Shown piece after piece: positions 1 through 8,580 of a stretch of DNA of 64,000 bases. Source of the stretch: UBA1181 sp963619325. Lineage in GTDB: Bacteria > Bacteroidota > Bacteroidia > Bacteroidales > Paludibacteraceae. Below the pieces are notes generated by a model. That model worked only from the letters and a program-made list of their open reading frames with translations, ran no database searches and was not told the DNA's origin. The stretch spans positions 13,147-77,146 of the forward strand of contig CAVEVQ010000007.1 in the NCBI GenBank assembly GCA_963619325.1, written 5' to 3'. Position 1 is the stretch's first letter, and each line of letters opens with the position of its first letter. A program made the position numbers and the translations under genes.

Positions 1-921
1 TCTCACTTGAAACTCTCGTAACAAACCATACGCAGATCCTTGAATCTCAATAGGTGCTGTTATCATATCTAAAGCAGGACGGAAAACAGAGAAATCAGAT
101 GGACGGATATGAGTTTCGCCAAATTCAAATCTTAGCCTCAGTTTGTTAATCGGGTCTTTAAAAGCCGTATAATTATCGTGGTACGCAGTTAATTCTTTCA
201 GTCTCAAGTGACTATTAGGCATTTTGAAAAGAAAATTTTTAACAGACAATGTCTCCTTATTTGCCAAAAGGGAAGTAGTTATCTCATCTACAACCAAACC
301 AGACTTTTCTTTAAAAGATACATCTTCGACAATAATGTTCACAGAGTCTTTAACAAAAGACCTGAAGTAGACAAATCCATTAAAATCGTATATATGCAAG
401 TCATTCGGATTCATTCGTCCAATCCAATTCGACTTTTTTGAATTTTTATATGAAATCTGGCAATTTTCAAACGCAGCAGACTCTATGTCCATAGACCAAG
501 TTATGCGTACCGTGTCATTGGGGTCCGGCTTAAACGCATCAATGAAAAATCCAAAATTTGAAGTATTGGTAGAATCAACGGACAAATTAGCTTCTAATCC
601 AGTGAACTGGATGGTACGAAAAGACACTTGAGAAGAGAACAATTTCAACAAATTTATAGATACCTTCGTACGACTCATAAAAAGCAATGTGTCACACTGC
701 CTGTCTTCAACATAGACATCCTTTAAAACAAAACTATTCGGAAAATTCCACTCTATCTGATCTATTGACACCTTGCTTCCTACCTGTTTTGATAGGCTCT
801 CCGTTACAGCATCAACAACCGAGTGTTGCAATTCTTTATTCTGCAACACAAAAAAACCAATAATTAGCACCAATGCAATTAATGCAACTATGGAAAGTAA
901 TATATAGGTAAATCTCTTAAT
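1..921 (-). CDS. tamB: TamB-like translocation/assembly protein, N-terminal part
   Basis: This open frame enters from the left edge, so only the N-terminal ~307 residues are visible. Reading the complement gives a basic start (KRF), one hydrophobic membrane anchor of about 20 residues, then AsmA/TamB-like text: VDAVTESLSKQVG, KVSIDQIEWNFPNSF and later beta-rich repeats. TamB-type proteins span the periplasm and help deliver proteins or lipids to the outer membrane. In Bacteroidales a tamB-like gene is commonly divergent from tsaD, as here. The start is odd: the frame has a stop at 931-933 and no ATG before the membrane anchor. The best choice is an ATT codon at 919-921; TTG at 871-873 would remove most of the anchor. 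Family call confident, start uncertain. Confidence 0.8.
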   Translation of the reverse strand, partial: MKRFTYILLSIVALIALVLIIGFFVLQNKELQHSVVDAVTESLSKQVGSKVSIDQIEWNFPNSFVLKDVYVEDRQCDTLLFMSRTKVSINLLKLFSSQVSFRTIQFTGLEANLSVDSTNTSNFGFFIDAFKPDPNDTVRITWSMDIESAAFENCQISYKNSKKSNWIGRMNPNDLHIYDFNGFVYFRSFVKDSVNIIVEDVSFKEKSGLVVDEITTSLLANKETLSVKNFLFKMPNSHLRLKELTAYHDNYTAFKDPINKLRLRFEFGETHIRPSDFSVFRPALDMITAPIEIQGSAYGLLREFQVR

Positions 922-986
922 ATCAGTTAATTACAAATTTTTCAAAACTCTGTACGCAAAATTAAAAAATACTTTACGAGAAAATG

Positions 987-994
987 TACTTTTG
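987..994 (+). promoter_or_regulatory. TAnnTTTG -7 promoter element for tsaD
   Basis: TACTTTTG matches the Bacteroidota primary-sigma -7 consensus TAnnTTTG and lies about 48 bp before the tsaD ATG. Confidence 0.55.
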
Positions 995-1041
995 TCAAAC
1001 GTATTTTGTATTTTCGCATATACATTATTAAAGTGTGGTGT

Positions 1042-2073
1042 ATGAGAATGGAAAAGCAAGTTTATATTTTGTCAATAGAATCATCTTGTGACGACACGTC
1101 TGCCGCCGTTTTGCGTGATGGTTTCCTTCTATCAAACGTGATTGCGAGCCAAAAAGTGCATGAAGCGTACGGAGGAGTCGTGCCTGAACTTGCATCTCGC
1201 GCTCATCAGCAAAATATAGTACCGACCATTTCGGAAGCCCTCCGGCAATCGGGCGTTTCTAAAGAAATGATTAGCGCGATTGCTTTTACTCGCGGACCAG
1301 GGTTGATGGGTTCTCTATTAGTCGGAACATCGTTCGCCAAAGGGCTTGCCATCTCCTTAAATGTTCCTTTAATAGAGGTAAACCACTTACAAGCGCATAT
1401 TCTCGCTCACTTTATCCAAACGGAAGGAGAAGAAAAAAGATTACCCCAATTTCCATTTCTTTGCTTATTAGTTTCGGGAGGAAACTCTCAAATTGTATTA
1501 GTAAAAAGCCATAAAGATATGGAAATCATCGGTCAGACTATTGATGATGCAGCCGGAGAAGCTTTCGACAAGTGTGCGAAAGTAATGGGGCTGCCATACC
1601 CAGGAGGACCAATCATTGATAAGTTGGCAAAATTGGGGAATCCATTGGCTTTTCAACTCCATAAGCCTCAAATTGGCAACTATGACTATAGTTTTAGTGG
1701 TTTAAAGACTTCTTTTTTGTATTTGTTGAGAGATAAATTAAAGGAGAATCCTAATTTTATTGAAGATAATAAAGAGGATCTTTGTGCATCCTTACAATAT
1801 ACAGTTGTTGATATTTTGATGTCTAAACTGCGGAAGGCAGTTAAAGACTTAGGAATCAATCGAGTAGCCGTAGCTGGAGGAGTGTCCGCAAATTCTGCGC
1901 TCCGTGCAGCCTTTGAAGACCACGCCAATCGATATAAATGGGATATTTTCATTCCGAAATTTTCCTATACAACAGACAATGGTGCAATGGTTGCTATTGC
2001 AGGCTACTTCAAATACTTGGATGGAGATTTCTGTGATATTTCACTACCTCCATTCTCTCGGGTCGAGATGTAG
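1042..2073 (+). CDS. tsaD: tRNA N6-adenosine threonylcarbamoyltransferase TsaD
   Basis: TsaD transfers threonylcarbamoyl from TC-AMP to A37 of ANN-decoding tRNAs in the TsaBDE complex. The ASKHA/Kae1 fold is clear: N-terminal LSIESSCDDTSAA, the iron-binding pair in NHLQAHILAH, the LLVSGGNSQIV phosphate loop, DDAAGEAFDKCAKVMGLPYPGG, and C-terminal AVAGGVSANSALR and DNGAMVAIAG. Length about 343 aa is normal. An open frame extends upstream to a TTG at 1006, but this lies at the expected transcript start; ATG at 1042 or 1048 is better (MEKQVYILSIESS fits the family from 1048). It is divergent from tamB. Confidence 0.95.
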   Translation: MRMEKQVYILSIESSCDDTSAAVLRDGFLLSNVIASQKVHEAYGGVVPELASRAHQQNIVPTISEALRQSGVSKEMISAIAFTRGPGLMGSLLVGTSFAKGLAISLNVPLIEVNHLQAHILAHFIQTEGEEKRLPQFPFLCLLVSGGNSQIVLVKSHKDMEIIGQTIDDAAGEAFDKCAKVMGLPYPGGPIIDKLAKLGNPLAFQLHKPQIGNYDYSFSGLKTSFLYLLRDKLKENPNFIEDNKEDLCASLQYTVVDILMSKLRKAVKDLGINRVAVAGGVSANSALRAAFEDHANRYKWDIFIPKFSYTTDNGAMVAIAGYFKYLDGDFCDISLPPFSRVEM

Positions 2074-2136
2074 AGGAAAACCTCTATTCGACCTTAATGC
2101 CATTAAAAAATTAACTGAACATAGAACTTTAAAAAT

Positions 2137-2961
2137 ATGGAAAAGAAAATATTGTCTAAGGCATTAGGGGTGGTAAGTATATTTCTTGCGATAACCATAT
2201 CTTCTTGCAAAGAAGAAGAAGAAAAAAAGATAGACTTAGCACAGAATATTCCTGGAACTTGGATTTCCTTGAAAACCATTGATTACGAACTTCAAGAAGG
2301 TTCAAATTGGAAGTATAATGAAAAAAATTCGGAGACGCAAGGAGACTGGTTGGAAGTTCCATACACTTTTCGTTTCGACCGTGTTTACTATATTGAATAT
2401 AAAGAAGAAGATGGACATATCATCAAATATAAGGGAAAATACGAGGTCTCCGGAGACACACTACAGATAGAAGACCTTGAAAAATTTCCTTTGCACAATG
2501 CTTTAGCGACTTTTCATTCTGCAACCAGTCTTAGTTTGGAATATTCCAAAATTGACGAAAATGGGAAAAACGTGAAAAAAGAAATTCGTTTTGCGAAGAC
2601 CGCTAATATGAGTCCGGAAAAAGCATTCGAATACGTTGACGCCATACAAGACAAATCATTTCTCTGCTCTGCTAACGACCGAAGCTACATCAACCATTTT
2701 AAGATACAAAATGTAACCGCTAACAGCGTGCAACTTAAAATAGATGGAGAAGAGGGCAATATTGTAGTTTTAACAAAAGCAGCGCCTGTTCTGGTACAAA
2801 ACACAAATGGTTATTTTGCAGTGTCAGAAGACTACGAAAGTGAATATGCATACACGGCTGTTCTCTATTTTGACCAAAGTAGTATGAAAATTAGAACTAT
2901 CTCATACCTGCCAAGTATACAAAACGGTATTGGCGAAACTTTATTTTGGATGGACGAATAA
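2137..2961 (+). CDS. Predicted lipoprotein, lipocalin-like N-terminal region
   Basis: 274 aa with a lipoprotein signal peptide: basic MEKK, hydrophobic core, and lipobox ISSC with the lipidated Cys at residue 24, followed by acidic KEEEEKK. Residues ~35-110 (IPGTWISL, a chain of short beta strands, KGKYEVSGDTLQI) resemble lipocalin-like domains found in many Bacteroidota lipoproteins. The C-terminal ~110 residues are also beta-rich but unrecognised. It lies 63 bp after tsaD on the same strand and is closed by a strong hairpin at 3002-3043. The acidic tail after the lipid Cys is typical of surface export signals in this phylum, which is inference. Specific function unknown. Confidence 0.75.
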   Translation: MEKKILSKALGVVSIFLAITISSCKEEEEKKIDLAQNIPGTWISLKTIDYELQEGSNWKYNEKNSETQGDWLEVPYTFRFDRVYYIEYKEEDGHIIKYKGKYEVSGDTLQIEDLEKFPLHNALATFHSATSLSLEYSKIDENGKNVKKEIRFAKTANMSPEKAFEYVDAIQDKSFLCSANDRSYINHFKIQNVTANSVQLKIDGEEGNIVVLTKAAPVLVQNTNGYFAVSEDYESEYAYTAVLYFDQSSMKIRTISYLPSIQNGIGETLFWMDE

Positions 2962-3001
2962 AAATGATTTGTCAACCTGAGAATATTATATAAAAAAAGG
3001 A

Positions 3002-3043
3002 AAAAGCGAGGCGTTATTGATAGAATCAAAACGCCTCGCTTTT
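3002..3043. terminator. Bidirectional intrinsic terminator
   Basis: A perfect 14-bp inverted repeat (3002-3015 and 3030-3043, core GCGAGGCGTT) has an A-run on its left and a T-run on its right. It serves the lipoprotein gene on the plus strand and panB on the minus strand, which converge here. Confidence 0.85.
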
Positions 3044-3075
3044 ACGATATAAAGTTCTTTACTTTTATCAATAGA

Positions 3076-3903
3076 TTAATATTGTTCGTCCTTATTAGGA
3101 AAATCTAAGGATTTCACATCCGATATGTATTTCTTTACTGCTTTTGTTATCTCATCATATAGATTAGCGTAAACACGTGCAAATTTCGGATGAAAACCAT
3201 CAAAAAGCCCCAACATATCATGCATAACGAGAACTTGCCCATCTACTTTCTCTCCAGCACCAATACCAATCACGGGGATGGTAAGCATTTGTGCAACTTT
3301 CTCCGCCAATAAAGCAGGAATCTTTTCTAATACAATAGCATAACATCCTGCTTTCTCCAACAATTTCGCATCATTTAACAACTTTTCTGCCTCAGCATCT
3401 CCCGACGCACGCAATTTATAAGATCCATATTTGTTAATGGATTGTGGCATTAGTCCTAAGTGGCCCATAACCGGCACTCCTGCATCAATAATTCGCTTAA
3501 TAGTTGGCAACATCTCTTCTCCACCTTCCAATTTAACAGACCCTGCTCCAGTTTCTTTCATAATTCTAACAGCAGAACGTATACCATCCTCAGGACTAAC
3601 TTGATAAGAACCAAAGGGCATATCCACAACGACATGCGCACGCTGCGCCGCACGAACAACACACTGAGCATGATAAATAATCTGATCAATCGTCAACAAC
3701 AACGTAGTTGGATTGCCAGCCATCACATTTGACGCTGAATCACCCACCAAAATAACGTCCATTCCAGCTCTATCAATAATCGTCGCCATAGAATAATCGT
3801 ATGCTGTCAACATTGATATTTTCTCTCCATCATTCTTCATCTTTTGAAGAACACTTGTCGTCACTTTCTTATAGACTTTCTTTTCCTCTTCAAGATATGC
3901 CAT
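3076..3903 (-). CDS. panB: 3-methyl-2-oxobutanoate hydroxymethyltransferase PanB
   Basis: PanB makes ketopantoate from alpha-ketoisovalerate and methylene-THF, the first committed step of pantothenate synthesis. The TIM-barrel motifs are present: KISMLTAYDYSMATIID near residue 30, metal ligands in VILVGDS and VVVDMPFGSY, VKLEGG, GHLGLMPQS, the catalytic region AIVLEKIPA, and the signature IPVIGIGAG with QVLVMHDMLGL. Length 275 aa matches the family. It is the last gene of the ctp-nudC-maa-panB run, 26 bp after maa. panC and panD are not in the window. Confidence 0.96.
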   Translation of the reverse strand: MAYLEEEKKVYKKVTTSVLQKMKNDGEKISMLTAYDYSMATIIDRAGMDVILVGDSASNVMAGNPTTLLLTIDQIIYHAQCVVRAAQRAHVVVDMPFGSYQVSPEDGIRSAVRIMKETGAGSVKLEGGEEMLPTIKRIIDAGVPVMGHLGLMPQSINKYGSYKLRASGDAEAEKLLNDAKLLEKAGCYAIVLEKIPALLAEKVAQMLTIPVIGIGAGEKVDGQVLVMHDMLGLFDGFHPKFARVYANLYDEITKAVKKYISDVKSLDFPNKDEQY

Positions 3904-3929
3904 TTTCCTATTCTATTTATAACAGATTC

Positions 3930-4481
3930 TTACCTTAATTTTCTCTTTACCACCGCAGGACAACCTGCAGCCAACACATCAGATGGCAGGTCTTTTGTAA
4001 CGACTGCACCTGCAGCCACTACCGTGCGATCTCCAATCGTAACACCTGGACAAATCGTGACACCTGCTGCAATCCAACAATCCTCTCCGATAGTAATCGG
4101 GAAACTTGTTTCTACTGGCAATCTACGCTGCTCATAGTCAATAGGATGATTAGGTGTCACCAACTGACAATTAGGACCAATCTTAGTATGATTACCAATC
4201 GTTACCGACGCACTATCTAATATCGTTGCATTGTAGTTGATAAAAACATGCTCTCCTAATTTTATCTGGTGTCCATGATCGCAGTGAAATGGAGGATTCA
4301 CAACCGTCGACTTTGGTATTCCAGGAATCAACTCCTCTATAACAGCACGATACCCTTCACTATGCGAAGTCATCGTTTGCAACTTAACACAAAGACAATT
4401 CGCATGTTGGATGCTTTCGTCAATTTCTTTATCAGAGAAATCATAAAGTTGCTGGGATCGCATTTTATCAATCTCTTTCAT
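3930..4481 (-). CDS. Maltose/galactoside O-acetyltransferase family protein (hexapeptide repeat)
   Basis: 183 aa left-handed beta-helix acetyltransferase. N-terminal MRSQQLYDFSDKEI resembles the Mac capping domain of maltose acetyltransferase. The hexapeptide repeats follow (LGEHVFINYNATI, VTIGNHTKIGPNC, ITIGEDCWIAAGVTI, VTIGDRTVVAAGAVV), with the catalytic His expected in TPNHPID. These enzymes move acetyl from acetyl-CoA to sugar hydroxyls; the true acceptor cannot be told. A TTG two codons upstream (4487) is also open; ATG at 4481 is preferred. It lies 16 bp after nudC, apparently co-transcribed. Confidence 0.88.
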   Translation of the reverse strand: MKEIDKMRSQQLYDFSDKEIDESIQHANCLCVKLQTMTSHSEGYRAVIEELIPGIPKSTVVNPPFHCDHGHQIKLGEHVFINYNATILDSASVTIGNHTKIGPNCQLVTPNHPIDYEQRRLPVETSFPITIGEDCWIAAGVTICPGVTIGDRTVVAAGAVVTKDLPSDVLAAGCPAVVKRKLR

Positions 4482-4497
4482 CTTCAACTATCTTTAA

Positions 4498-5274
4498 TTA
4501 GTATAATTTGTGAATCAACCGATAAGCAATTGACCCTGGAGTTGGCGTCGCAGGACAAGCTTTACGATCAAACCAGTCGGCATCCGCAATCTCATCTTCT
4601 TGCTTTCTTACCTCTCCACTCTCATACTCTGCTGTAAACCCAAGCATCAGCTGATCTGGGAAAGGCCAACTCTGACTTCCTCTATATGTTATATTTTTCA
4701 CACGAATTCCCGTCTCTTCATAAACCTCACGATAAACAGTCTGCTCAGCGGTCTCTCCTGCTTCCATGAATCCCGCTAAGCAAGAATAGACATCTTGGTT
4801 TCTCTGTACATGACGAGCCAAAAGAACTTTATCACCACGATTCACAAGAACGATAATGCAGGGTTCTATACGAGGGAAAAAATTCTTATTACAAGAAGGA
4901 CAGAATCGAGCGGTCAAAGTTTCACTATCCGTCAACATACCACCACAACAATGACAATAACGCCATGATTTCCTCCAATCGGACAAAGCTTTTACACGAG
5001 CCAAATGGAAGCATGAATCCACATCATTCTCTGCAAAATAAGAACGTATAGGCTCTACCATATACCCATTAGGAAGAGCTTCCTTTGAACTCAGACTCAA
5101 ACCGCAAATGCCTGCCGTCTTCTCTTCAAAAAAATCCGCTTCCGAATCTGCTTCTTTCAAAATCTTTAAATCATTAAAAGACAAAGGTTTTCCAGAATCA
5201 GAACACACATAATCTCTACCAACTACTGCGAAACAAACGCATTCAGTATCTATAGGATCCGTAACAAGTGCCAT
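4498..5274 (-). CDS. nudC: NAD(+)/NADH pyrophosphatase NudC
   Basis: 258 aa. Three marks of NudC appear in order: a four-Cys zinc finger (CHCC about 20 residues before CPSC), the Nudix box (GFMEAGETAEQTV, REVYEETGI), and a downstream SQSWPFP matching the SQPWPFPxS motif that distinguishes NADH pyrophosphatases and RNA deNADding enzymes from other Nudix proteins. It splits NAD(H) to NMN(H) and AMP, and in E. coli removes NAD caps from RNA. It lies 22 bp after ctp and 16 bp before maa, so probably one transcript. Nearby panB is another cofactor gene, but a functional link is only suggestive. Confidence 0.93.
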   Translation of the reverse strand: MALVTDPIDTECVCFAVVGRDYVCSDSGKPLSFNDLKILKEADSEADFFEEKTAGICGLSLSSKEALPNGYMVEPIRSYFAENDVDSCFHLARVKALSDWRKSWRYCHCCGGMLTDSETLTARFCPSCNKNFFPRIEPCIIVLVNRGDKVLLARHVQRNQDVYSCLAGFMEAGETAEQTVYREVYEETGIRVKNITYRGSQSWPFPDQLMLGFTAEYESGEVRKQEDEIADADWFDRKACPATPTPGSIAYRLIHKLY

Positions 5275-5296
5275 ACTTTTTCATTTTATTTTTTTT

Positions 5297-6925
5297 TTAC
5301 TCTCTTTTTCTATGTAGAGCATTATCATAACTTGTCTTAGACAGAAGCAACTCTACCGCTTTTGTATAGATATCATTCTCCGTATTCATAATCTGGTAAT
5401 ACTCATTTGAACTCCAAATGTCTCTCGCTATATTCGCCTTTACCTGCTTTCTAATCAAATTCTTACTCTGATTAAACTGCAAAGTATCAAACTTAACATT
5501 CTCTTTCTCTCCATTTTTTACGATATCATACAAATCTTCATCCGTCAAGAAAAATGTATTATTGTATTTTTCAAAAGACTCCTTCTTTTTCTCATCTGAT
5601 AACTTTTGAGTTGGATACAAAGCCTCTAAATCTTTCCTGTTTTTCTCAAGATAGTCAAGAATAAAACGATTAATCACACCTTTTGCAACTAAATCTCTAT
5701 GGTATTTCGTATACTTTGTAGTGTCTAACGGAACAAAAAGGTCTGGCATAATACCACCACCTCCATAAATCGGACGTTTCAGTTCAAGCGTATAATATTT
5801 AAGCGAATCAGGGAAAGATATACTGTCCTCATGCATCAGCTCGCCATGGTTATAGCGTTCTATCAGATCATTACGATAGTTCTTTATATTCTCTTTATAC
5901 GGACGTTGAATACAACGACCTGAAGGAGTGTAATAACGAGCCGTTGTCAAACGAATCTGAGAACCATCTGGCAGATCCATCATCTTCTGTACCAAACCCT
6001 TTCCAAATGTACGTCTTCCCACTACAACTCCTCTATCCCAATCTTGGATTGCACCAGAAACGATTTCACTCGCAGATGCCGACCCCTCATCAACTAGAAC
6101 AACCACCTTTCCGTCAAAAACTTTATTTTTACCAGACGCAGAATAATTTTCGCGAGGCTGAGCATTTCCCTCTTGATACACTATTAATTTCCCGTCTTTC
6201 AAGAAATTATCAACAATACCAATCGCAGCAGACATATACCCTCCGCCATTATCCTGCAAGTCTATAATCAAATTTTGCATCTTCTGCTTCTTCAACTTTC
6301 CGAGAGCATCATCAAACTCCTTCAAAGTAGTACTTGAGAAACGATCTATCTTGATATACCCTGTGTTCTTGTTGACCATATAAGAGGCATCTACACTATA
6401 CAGAGGAATTTTATCACGCGTAATACGAAACTCTATCAAATCAGACACTCCACGACGTAAAACTTTCAGAGAAACAATGGAACCTTTCGGTCCTCTGATA
6501 CGCTTTTGAATGTCTATATTTTGCATTTTCACACCTGCAATCGTCGTGTCGTCAACATAGATAATACGGTCTCCCGCCATAATACCTACCTTTTCCGACG
6601 GACCACCAGAGATAGTCTGAACCACTAACAATGTATCTTCCACCATTTGAAAAACAACTCCGATTCCATCAAAGCTACCCTCAAGCGGCTCACTTTCTCT
6701 TTTCAAATTCTCTTTTGATATATATGAAGAGTGGGGATCTAAATTAGAGAGCATTCCCTTTATAGCACACTCAGCCAATTCTCCCGTATCTGTAGAATCT
6801 ACATAATAGTGTTTAATCAGATAAGTGACAAAACCCAACTTCTGTATATTCTCATCCGAAAACTGAGCAAAGCACAACAATGGCATAATCAAAGACAACC
6901 CCAAAACACTCGAACGTTTCACCAT
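5297..6925 (-). CDS. S41 family C-terminal processing peptidase (CtpA/Prc type)
   Basis: 542 aa. A signal peptide (MVKRSSVLGLSLIMPLLCFA) sends it to the periplasm. A PDZ domain at ~85-160 contains GIGVVFQMVEDTLLV and the substrate loop SEKVGIMAGDRI. The S41 domain at ~190-360 contains IDLQDNGGG, the nucleophile motif GSASASEI near residue 281, and the general base Lys309 in TFGKG, the Ser/Lys dyad of tail-specific proteases. A further ~170 residues are C-terminal. It is the first gene of a four-gene run and has its own TAnnTTTG box. Substrates are unknown; the family trims C-termini of envelope proteins and cell-wall enzymes. Confidence 0.94.
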   Translation of the reverse strand: MVKRSSVLGLSLIMPLLCFAQFSDENIQKLGFVTYLIKHYYVDSTDTGELAECAIKGMLSNLDPHSSYISKENLKRESEPLEGSFDGIGVVFQMVEDTLLVVQTISGGPSEKVGIMAGDRIIYVDDTTIAGVKMQNIDIQKRIRGPKGSIVSLKVLRRGVSDLIEFRITRDKIPLYSVDASYMVNKNTGYIKIDRFSSTTLKEFDDALGKLKKQKMQNLIIDLQDNGGGYMSAAIGIVDNFLKDGKLIVYQEGNAQPRENYSASGKNKVFDGKVVVLVDEGSASASEIVSGAIQDWDRGVVVGRRTFGKGLVQKMMDLPDGSQIRLTTARYYTPSGRCIQRPYKENIKNYRNDLIERYNHGELMHEDSISFPDSLKYYTLELKRPIYGGGGIMPDLFVPLDTTKYTKYHRDLVAKGVINRFILDYLEKNRKDLEALYPTQKLSDEKKKESFEKYNNTFFLTDEDLYDIVKNGEKENVKFDTLQFNQSKNLIRKQVKANIARDIWSSNEYYQIMNTENDIYTKAVELLLSKTSYDNALHRKRE

Positions 6926-6947
6926 ACTTCTTTATTTAAATTATGCG

Positions 6948-6955
6948 CAAAAATA
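6948..6955 (-). promoter_or_regulatory. TAnnTTTG -7 promoter element for the ctp-nudC-maa-panB operon
   Basis: TATTTTTG on the minus strand, about 22 bp upstream of the ctp ATG. Confidence 0.55.
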
Positions 6956-7032
6956 AAAATTATTGGTGGAAACAGATTGTTTTGAAACACAAAAAGGGAA
7001 AAGCATTTTATTATTCTTAAACTAAGCAAAAA

Positions 7033-7060
7033 AAGCAGCCTCCTAATAAGGAGGCTGCTT
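7033..7060 (-). terminator. Intrinsic terminator of asnA
   Basis: Perfect 11-bp stem (core GCAGCCTCC) with a 6-nt loop; on the minus strand it is followed by a T-run. It sits 22 bp after the asnA stop. Confidence 0.85.
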
Positions 7061-7081
7061 CATTTATCATTTTTCCTAAAA

Positions 7082-8119
7082 TCAAATCAAAGGAATGTTA
7101 TTCTCAGCACAGGTCTTACGCATGTCTTCAGGCCAAATGCTAGCTTGAATTTCTCCGACATGAGCTTTTCTCAAGAAAAACATACACAAACGGGATTGTC
7201 CGATTCCACCACCTATCGACAACGGCAAGGAACCCTCCAAAAGACGCTTGTGGAAATAAAGATTCTTTCGATCCTCACAACCACACATCTCCAACTGACG
7301 AAGCAAAGCAGTCTTATCAACACGGATTCCCATTGAGGATAATTCCATTCCTTGTTGCAAAACTTCATTCCAAACGAAGATGTCTCCGTTCAGTCCAGGA
7401 AGACCGTTCACGCCAGGAGTCGTCCAATCATCATAGTCAGGAGCGCGACCATCGTGCTTCTTTCCATCTCCTAAAGGCGCACCTACACCAATAATAAAGA
7501 CGGCACCATACTTCTTTGCAATTTCATTCTCTCTCTCCTTCGGAGTCAAGTCTGGATACAACTGTCTCAACTCTTCTGAGTGTATAAAATGAATCTCCTT
7601 AGGCAACATAGGTTTAATCTGAGGGTAAGACTCATAAACGACATACTCAGTAGCCACCATAACAGCATAGATACGAGAAACAACATCCTTCAAGAAATCT
7701 ATCGTACGATCCGCCGCAGTTATAGTTCGCTCCCAGTCCCATTGATCAACATAGAGAGAGTGTAAATTTCCTAAATCCTCATCAGAACGGATGGCGTTCA
7801 TATCCGTATACAAACCAAAACCAGGCTCAATATTATATTCTGCGAGCATCAAACGCTTCCACTTAGCGAGAGAGTGAACCACCTCCGCTTTTTGATCGCC
7901 TAAATCCTTGATTGGGAAAGTAACCGCACGCTCAACACCATTCAAGTCATCATTTATTCCTTGACCCTTCAGTACGAACAATGGCGCAGTAACACGGCGC
8001 AATCTTAACTCGGCCGACAAACTTCCTTGGAAAAAGTCCTTTACTTTCTTAATTCCAAGTTCTGTCTCACGGGCATCCAGCAACGGCTTGTACCCTTTTG
8101 GAATCTTTAAATAACTCAT
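7082..8119 (-). CDS. asnA: Aspartate--ammonia ligase AsnA
   Basis: 345 aa. AsnA makes asparagine from aspartate, free ammonia and ATP; it is a class II aminoacyl-tRNA-synthetase relative. Recognisable stretches are the N-terminal IPKGYKPLLDARETELGI, SAELRLRRVTAPLFV, the WDWERTI region, and the motif-3-like GGGIGQSRLCMFFL near the C-terminus. Full length for the family. It is monocistronic, with a TAnnTTTG box ~95 bp upstream and a strong terminator. The long upstream region it shares with the divergent outer-membrane protein gene carries a widely spaced CTGACA inverted repeat. Confidence 0.96.
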   Translation of the reverse strand: MSYLKIPKGYKPLLDARETELGIKKVKDFFQGSLSAELRLRRVTAPLFVLKGQGINDDLNGVERAVTFPIKDLGDQKAEVVHSLAKWKRLMLAEYNIEPGFGLYTDMNAIRSDEDLGNLHSLYVDQWDWERTITAADRTIDFLKDVVSRIYAVMVATEYVVYESYPQIKPMLPKEIHFIHSEELRQLYPDLTPKERENEIAKKYGAVFIIGVGAPLGDGKKHDGRAPDYDDWTTPGVNGLPGLNGDIFVWNEVLQQGMELSSMGIRVDKTALLRQLEMCGCEDRKNLYFHKRLLEGSLPLSIGGGIGQSRLCMFFLRKAHVGEIQASIWPEDMRKTCAENNIPLI

Positions 8120-8214
8120 AATCGTCGTTTTTATATCGTTTATTTTTCGTCTTTTATTTTTTTCTTGTTAGCAAATCAAAATAAAGCCCAACACCTTCTT
8201 TTAATTTACTTTCG

Positions 8215-8222
8215 CAAAGATA
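8215..8222 (-). promoter_or_regulatory. TAnnTTTG -7 promoter element for asnA
   Basis: TATCTTTG on the minus strand, ~95 bp upstream of the asnA ATG, implying an untranslated leader of roughly 90 nt. Confidence 0.5.
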
Positions 8223-8322
8223 GGTTTTTTATTTATCCAAATAACATTTTGACATTATTTTTTTCAATTCTCAAACAAAAAGTTTTCTTTATCATTAAAA
8301 ACATAAAACAACTGAAAGAAAT

Positions 8323-8371
8323 CTGACAATTTCAAATGTTTTTTCCCTTTAATCGCTCAATTTTTTGTCAG
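8323..8371. promoter_or_regulatory. Spaced CTGACAA / TTGTCAG inverted repeat
   Basis: Perfect 7-bp half-sites at 8323-8329 and 8365-8371 in inverted orientation, 42 bp apart. The same half-sites form a compact palindrome upstream of clpB (59839-59853), so both may be targets of one regulator. This is inference from sequence similarity only. Confidence 0.35.
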
Positions 8372-8518
8372 TTTGACTTACATATCGTCTACAATGTGTC
8401 AAATCATCAAATTCTTAATAATCTTAAAAAACTTGCTTCTTTGACAGAAAACTAATTACTTTGCAAAAGTTTTCACGGAATATAGTCAACATTGCAGTGA
8501 AAATATTCCTAAATGAAA

Positions 8519-8580
8519 AAGGAAATTTAGAAATAAAGATATAACAAGGAAATTTAGAAATAAAGATATAACAAGGAAAT
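8519..8580. repeat. 27-bp tandem repeat in the leader of the outer-membrane protein gene
   Basis: Two identical 27-bp copies (8519-8545 and 8546-8572; each begins AAGGAAATTTAGAAATAAAG) plus an 8-bp third partial copy that runs into the ATG at 8579. The duplication lies wholly in the predicted mRNA leader, so copy number may change translation of the gene. Confidence 0.9.

Larger units (their letters stand above)
8120..8578. other. Intergenic regulatory region between asnA and the outer-membrane protein gene
   Basis: A 459-bp AT-rich divergent intergenic region with no convincing gene. It holds the asnA promoter box (8215-8222), a spaced inverted repeat CTGACAA (8323-8329) and TTGTCAG (8365-8371), and a 27-bp tandem duplication ending at the start of the plus-strand gene. 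No RNA gene or riboswitch fold was recognised. Confidence 0.6.
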
